Under the pieces are notes generated by a model. It worked only from the letters and a program-made list of their open reading frames with translations. It made no database searches and had not been told where the DNA came from. Made by a program: the position numbers and the translations under genes. Below, in pieces: positions 58,420 through 64,000 of a stretch of 64,000 bases of DNA. Origin of the DNA: Chamaea fasciata (Eukaryota > Chordata > Aves > Passeriformes > Sylviidae); assembly GCA_029207755.1 (NCBI GenBank), contig JARCOQ010000002.1:112145745-112209744 (forward strand), written 5' to 3'. Each line of letters opens with the position of its first letter. The stretch's first letter is position 1.

Positions 58420-60164
58420 ACGGAACGGAACTTTTTGGAAAGAAATATTCAATATATAATACTCTTGAGTATGGGAGCTCTTACAAGAGAAATTATCTTC
58501 AGGTCTGTCACTGTATGTGCAATTTCTGCAGAACACAAAGGAAACCTAAGCAGGGAACGCACTGACAATCTGGAAACTGGGAATAAGTAAGCAAAAGGTA
58601 CAGTAATTTGAACAGAATATTGCTTGAAGACTGTTTTTCACTCAGAGAGAGAAAAAAAAATCCTCCCCACTGTCTTTTAGGTTTGGCTGCACCTTCAGGG
58701 AGAAGAGCACACATCTGCCCAGCCACCATCAACAGCAGCTTCCAGGATGTGGAGGTGGATAAACTCCAACTAACAAAAGGGTGAAATTACACTGGAATAC
58801 TGAAAATTCCTGAATCCCCGTTCCTACACTCATTGCACATACATATAGCTTCAACTACAATCATTTTAGGTGCACTCAGCTACACAAACACAGGCTATGT
58901 GCCTTCCAAATGGGGGAGTCATAAGGCATTATCATTTATTAGTTTCATACCTTTTGTCACTCAGCTAAGTTTAAGACACCCAAATTCAAACCTTTCCACT
59001 TGGGAATTTATTGCACCTCAGTGAATGTATTTTCAGCTCAAACTTTCGCTTTCCCAACTGCTTTTCTTGAGGACAGGCCATGATATCCTTCTTGGGGTGC
59101 TGTAAAACACAAGCTGAGCAAACCCCAAGACTTAAATATTTTTTTTTACCTTTATCCATGTTGTTTTTAAGTTGCATTACAAGAAAGGTGGTGGAACTGG
59201 CCTGGACAATGACAGTGCAGGTTATCACATCAAGTTTTTACCTCCTTCTCATTATTTAAAGGATGATATTTCCATTTGCTGTGCTGCCAATTTAACCACA
59301 TGGCACTTAAGTGCTGGGGCTAAAGACCATTATACACATTAGGATTTATAAATCCTCTGAATTGTAGATTGTGACTCCAAAGAGGTTTTAAAAAAAAATC
59401 TCTGGCAAACTGTATTTAACTGGAACCTGAGAGTGCTTTTAAAGCTCATAAAACTTTACTCATTTACTTCAAAGGGTCCATTTCTGGTCCTCATAACTGG
59501 AAAAGAAAATATACAGATCCTTCTGGTCTCTTGAATTTTCTTTGGCATCTAGAAATACAGTATTTGGGATATTATTTACAGCAGCTATGCAATTATGGCC
59601 CATTTACAGTGGCTCAGAGGTGGAAGGAATCAACACTGACACATTTCTCCAGCTGATCCACAAAACCAGAGTGCTGGGAAAAGGAGTGCTGGGTCCTTAT
59701 AATCAAAGTGATCATTTTCTGCCTGAAAATTTGAGACCCATGTAAAACTGACACAAAACTTCATTTTGTTCCTTTTTGCAACTATTTTACAATTTTTCCT
59801 AAATACATCAGTACCCATGGTTTTCTGGACTAAGGTATCTGAGTGAATGAAGAAAATACATTAATTTCAGTCCATTTCAATACTGTGCTGCTCTGAAATA
59901 GCCTCAGGCAGAGCGTGGTGCTGAATGAGAGAGAGGTCAGTGGAGAATTGCTCCCTTTTCGCTTTGCTAATCACATCACTCTCGTTCTGTCACAGTTTTT
60001 CTGATGTGACAGCTTGGGGCCATAACAGCTCCGGGAAAGCTGTGCTCTGCTAACATACCCAGAAAGGTGCAAACCAGTCCAGTGACTAGTGGGAAACTGA
60101 TTTGATGTCCAAGAAAGAGAAATGGATCACCCTCTTCCCTCCCTGCAGTTGTCTGTGACCCCAG

Positions 60165-60390
60165 GCTGGCCTGCCCTGTGCCCTATTTACAGAACTTTAT
60201 TACCCTTTTTACAGAAAGGGTAATTAAGTATTGGAATGGTCTGCCTGGGGAGGGGGTGGATTCACCCTCTCTGGATGTGTTTAAGAAAAGACTGGATGTG
60301 GCACTTGGTGCCATGGTTTAGTTAAGGTTAGGGTTGGGTTGGACTTGATGATCCTGGAGGTCTCTTCCAACCTAAAGATTTTGATTCTGA
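60165..60390 (+). mobile_element. CR1 3' end fragment
   Basis: TTGGAATGGTCTGCCTGGGG, AAGAAAAGACTGGATGTGGC and TTGGACTTGATGATCCTGGA, then GGTCTCTTCCAACCTAAAGA and TTTTGATTCTG. This is a CR1 tail in plus orientation. Confidence 0.88.
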
Positions 60391-61202
60391 CTCCGTGCCC
60401 CTGTGACAGCTGTGTTCCTGTGGCACTTTGTAACTGTCCCCGGTCTCAGGAGGCCTCTGCAGGGTTTGAGAATCCATCAAATTGCCAGTGAGGGATTTAT
60501 CAGCACACTTATCAGGGCCTCTGAAAGCACAGACAGTGAAGGGGAGGTAAGGGAGGCAGTAAAGCAGCCCAGCATAACCAGTGGTTTTCCAGGCATGGGT
60601 GTGTTTGAGGGAGCACCAGAAGGAACAAAGTTCTGACAAATCCACTGCAATATTAGATACTGTCAAATGCAACGTCCGAGAATCCTGAGAGGGTGAAAGG
60701 CACAGCAGATATCATGTTGTGCTTTGATATCCTGCACTCTAATTGGAAGTGAGGGCAGAGGTGACTTTTCAAGAAACCACTCCCTTTCCAGACACGGGGC
60801 TACAAAATCCAGGACGATTACAAGAACTGTCGGCCTTGAGGTACTGCTACAAAGGATAATAACAATCATACAGCTAATTAGGATAGTGCTGTTCAGGGCA
60901 AGGGTATCAGAGCACTTCGCTAATTCCATTAACTTTCCACCACACCCCTGGAAGAGATCAATAATTCAGTACAACCAAGTATGAGAAGGAGAGGACATGG
61001 AGGTACCAGAGAATCCCAAAATCCTGATCTTCCTCTAGAACACAGCTGCACACTTATCCTGCAGCCTCAGGCAGTCAGGGGAAGCCATACCTTACAGGTG
61101 TGTCAAGGGACACACATGAGTTATAAAGGCTGTGGGGGAAAAGGACCATATCCAGGGTTTTATTGAGACAGGTAGCAGGTCACATCCTTCTTCACCACTT
61201 AC

Positions 61203-61315
61203 TTCATCCACAAAGAGCTGTGCAAAGGTTTGATATTCCTCACTGCTTGTATTGCTGAAGCCTGGAGAGTATTCCATGTTTGTTATCCGAACTGTGCCGC
61301 TAAGTTTCTGGAAGG
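61203..61315 (-). CDS. UMODL1: UMODL1 exon: SEA domain, N-terminal half
   Basis: A 113-nt exon, phase 1 to phase 0. FQKLSGTVRITNMEYSPGFS followed by NTSSEEYQTFAQLFVDE is a SEA opening. Its length and phases equal gene A exon 4. The acceptor is CTTACCTTGCAG and the donor GTAAGT. The intron to the second half is 4.7 kb. Confidence 0.87.
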
Positions 61316-64000
61316 CTGCAAGGTAAGAAAAAGAAAAGGTAAGAAGGCAAGAAAATTTCTATACATGTTTTATGGACTGCAGTCCATGGACAGGTGTGTC
61401 ACAGTGTCCAGCATTCCTGGCCACATGTATCAACTCACAGCAGCAGAAGGAAATGCAGCCCAAACCCCAGAAGTCTAAAAATAAAATCATCCAGAATCTT
61501 AGTCTGCCCGGACTAAGCCCCAGATGATTCTGAAGAAAGGCACTGACCTCCTGGAGGTCCCACATCTGCCAGCTCTGCCTTGGATGCTCAGGGATGTCTG
61601 GAGTGTTGCTCCATTCAGGCACTGGAATCGCTCTCCCAGGCTCAGCTGGTTGTCCCTCCAGTCCCTCCAGAGGGAAACCACTGCAGCACCAAATCCTCCC
61701 TGCAGCCTCAGAGGAAGGCTGGGCAGCTGCCTGAGCTTAGACATCTACACTTTGGACAGCTGTGGTGGGATGAGATGAATCCCAGCAAGGTGTACACTTC
61801 CACCCCAGTTCACCTCTGCTGAATGGCATTAAGGCAGACTCAAACGTTTTAGTTTATTTCCTAATTTCTCAGTGTTTCCCAGTACCTCTGGCTTTGGCAT
61901 TGTTACTACAGACACTGAAGTGATCAGAGATCAGAGAAATCAGGAAATGCTTCTCAAGGCATGTTTTGTGCCCCTGGCATCCATTTAGTGATGAAATCAT
62001 CCAATGCTGTGACCATTGCCAGTAAATTACCTTCACTCTGCCCCCAGCTCCTAACAAATCATCACTCCTGGCACAGCAAAACGTAATATTTTTATATAAA
62101 TACAGGATAATCTTCACCTCAAACTTCAAGAACTTTATCATCTGGCCAAGGATTCAGTTTAAAAATTCTGAATCAAGTCACCCACCTTTACTTTCTGGTG
62201 TAGCAACCTGCTTTCCTCCCTGCACACACCCAGCTGCACCTCCACAGGGCATCAGGGTCCAGCTCTGGCACACTCCTATATTCAGATTTAATCTGCCATT
62301 TCAGCTGCTTTCTTTGAAACAGGAGGAATTATAAAGCTCTGCAGAAACTCTGTGGACCACTTTACATCCAAGTTCTACTCACATTGGGAAAATGATTACT
62401 TCAGCTAGGACAGGTACTGGAGGAAAAGAAATAGTAGTCAGGTAAAGCTTTAGAGGGGAGGGGAGAAATGCCTGCTTGAAGCACTGGAGGAGGGTTCCTT
62501 TATCACAGCATAATTCTGATCCCAAAGGAATCCTCACCACCAACAGTCAGATCAAAGGATTTGGGCTTGCTTTTTGCCATGGCTTGTCCTGTCATGTGAA
62601 CACAGGTATTTAGGGGATAAAACGCATTCAGTTGTCTCAGGTGAGAGGGGAAAATGTTCTGAACAATTGTCAAATAATAAGAAAAAAGCCCCCTGGTATT
62701 TAAAAGACCAGACTATGAAGAGTTGGCTGAGGTTGAGCCTCCAGGTCAGAGATGATGCCACAAGGAGGAGCTGCATATGAAACTTCACCAAAAATGGGCT
62801 TTTGCCCTCTGAATTTCGTGCCCTGGGCTAGTGAGATGCCACTCTGGTGGCTCTTGCTCTTGTTCCTTAGGAATAAGCCCTTCACAAGCTTCTTTCCCAG
62901 CAAAAGCACTTGGCTGAATATTTGATTCATCAGGAATATAAAACAAATTTTTATAAACTGAACTTTTTTTGTGTAGAATTTTTCAGTTTATTTTCCAGCT
63001 GGGAGAAAAGAACTTTTATGGATTTGATTGGGGGGGGGGGGGTTTGTTTTGGTTTTTTGGTTTGTTTTGGTTTGTTTGGTTTGTTTGTCAGTTAAAATGA
63101 GCTAATTTTGTACTTTAAAAAAATTCTTTGTTTTCATTAAAAAAAAAAAACAACTTCTTTTTTAAAAGGAGAGAAGACAGGAGCTGAACAGGACATTGGC
63201 ACAGCTGCCCAAGGCAGGGCAGGATGGCAGGAGGGGACACGTGGTGAGCAGGGTTGGGGGGACAAGAGAGGCTGGAGAAGCAGCAGAACTGGCCTTACAT
63301 GGCTGAAAAAGACATTTTCCAGGGAGAAAGGAATGAAGGAACACCAGAAGGGGGGTTCGATGAGTGGAGACCACCAGGAACAGGGGATCAGAGGGGAGGG
63401 ACAGAGAAAAGAGCAGAGGGAAGTGTGACTTGGGATCAGAGAGATGTGAAGGGCATGAGAGACAGAATCAAGACAAGCAGAAGCAAAAGTGAAATAGCCA
63501 AACTGAATAGTGACACACTACAGAAAAAAAAATACATTTAGTGATGGGCAGAGACAGCAGCATTGCTATCCCAAACAAAACTGTAATTTTAAGACCAAAT
63601 CTGACTCTCTGAAACATGATTCAGCTCCAATCAACAGAAAAATCCCCTAATTATCTGCAACACATCTGCCCAAACCCAAACAGATTAAACCTTTGCCAGC
63701 CTTGTTGCTCTCAAGTACAGCTCTTGAAGCAGTGTCTCTCAGGTTTCCAGGCAGCTCCTGCCTCACAGGGGATTTGTGGAGGACTCTGACTAATCATCCT
63801 CTGCTGAGGGGAAAGGGAAGGCAGGTCCTTTTCCTCCCTGGCTCCCTAAATTAACTCCACAGACAGCTGCTGCTGCCGTGTCCTGGTGCCAGAGGCTGCA
63901 GGGAAAACCAGGATGTGTGGGAAAAGGACGAGAAGCAAATGTTGCCACCAGCCATGCTCAGTGCACTCTTTTATGCTCTTCCTTCTCCTGGAGCTGAAGA
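61316..64000. other. UMODL1 intron running to the window edge
   Basis: The next UMODL1 exon upstream should end in phase 1, most likely the second FN3 or a small Cys-rich exon. Scanning the minus strand I found no stretch with the FN3 signature (W ... NLLPG..Y) or an EGF pattern. It is therefore probably outside the window. Only low-complexity tracts were noted here. Confidence 0.5.
63030..63088. repeat. Poly-G run plus GTTT/GGTTT array
   Basis: About 13 G are followed by TTTGTTTTGG and GGTTTGTTT units. The plus strand has only G and T, as at 21965-22036. Confidence 0.9.

Larger units (their letters stand above)
43232..61315 (-). other. UMODL1: Gene B: UMODL1 3' part, gene span within the window
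   Basis: Eight exons on the minus strand encode a SEA domain (split), a Ser/Thr/Pro linker, a ZP module, a transmembrane segment and a short tail. With the SEA frame restored at one C-run they total 533 codons including the stop. SEA followed by ZP and a C-terminal membrane anchor, in an uncharacterised-domain-free layout, is the arrangement known for uromodulin-like 1. The name rests on architecture, not on an alignment. UMODL1 is a membrane-anchored ZP glycoprotein whose ZP module is of the polymer-forming type. The 5' exons (EMI, WAP, EGF, FN3, first SEA by family knowledge) should lie beyond 64000. I found no FN3 exon between 61.3 and 64 kb. Confidence 0.8.

Noticed and set aside
1..64000. 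CRISPR arrays, bacterial operons, tRNA or rRNA genes, autonomous retroviral coding regions
   Set aside because: None seen. Sequence style and splice structure are those of vertebrate nuclear DNA, and the LTRs lack internal genes.

Overview
The window is vertebrate nuclear DNA from a bird. Eleven or so CR1 LINE 3' ends, recognisable by their 'AATCATAGAATCACAGAAT...GGTTGGAAGGGACC' type ends, are scattered over both strands. Solo retroviral LTRs occur beside short exons in long introns, with GT/AG splice sites and no operons. The species cannot be named from the sequence alone.

Two genes can be built exon by exon, both on the minus strand. Gene B (about 61.3 kb down to 42.9 kb) is the 3' half of UMODL1 (uromodulin-like 1). 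It holds a split SEA domain, a Ser/Thr/Pro-rich linker, a complete ZP module (ZP-N and ZP-C), a transmembrane segment and a short tail ending in a stop codon at 43232. Its 5' exons (expected EMI, WAP, EGF, FN3, first SEA) lie beyond the right edge. Gene A (18.4 kb down to about 4.0 kb) starts about 25 kb downstream of gene B on the same strand. It is a 13-exon type I membrane mucin of about 1,230 codons: signal peptide, a 413-residue Ser/Thr/Pro exon, FN3, SEA, EGF, a 14 x 18-residue mucin tandem repeat, FN3, a small Cys-rich exon, a second SEA, a transmembrane segment and a cytoplasmic tail with a YxxL motif. All splice phases agree across these 13 exons.

The order FN3-SEA-EGF-FN3-SEA-TM in gene A matches, from memory of the family, the middle of UMODL1. 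The SEA exon pairs of both genes share the phase pattern 1-0-1, and two first-half exons have identical length (113 nt). I infer that gene A arose as a tandem partial copy of UMODL1 that lost EMI/WAP and ZP and gained two mucin exons. I do not recognise it as a named gene; it is the best candidate here for something undescribed.

The intergenic stretch 18.5-42.8 kb shows no convincing exons. It holds CR1 fragments, an LTR nested in a CR1, a second LTR, a nearly pure A/T block, and A/C-rich and G/T-rich tracts. The first 4 kb is the 3' flank or last part of gene A and could not be resolved. The last 2.7 kb (61.3-64 kb) should be UMODL1 intron. One UMODL1 SEA exon carries a run of seven C that puts it out of frame unless one C is an error or a weak second acceptor is used.
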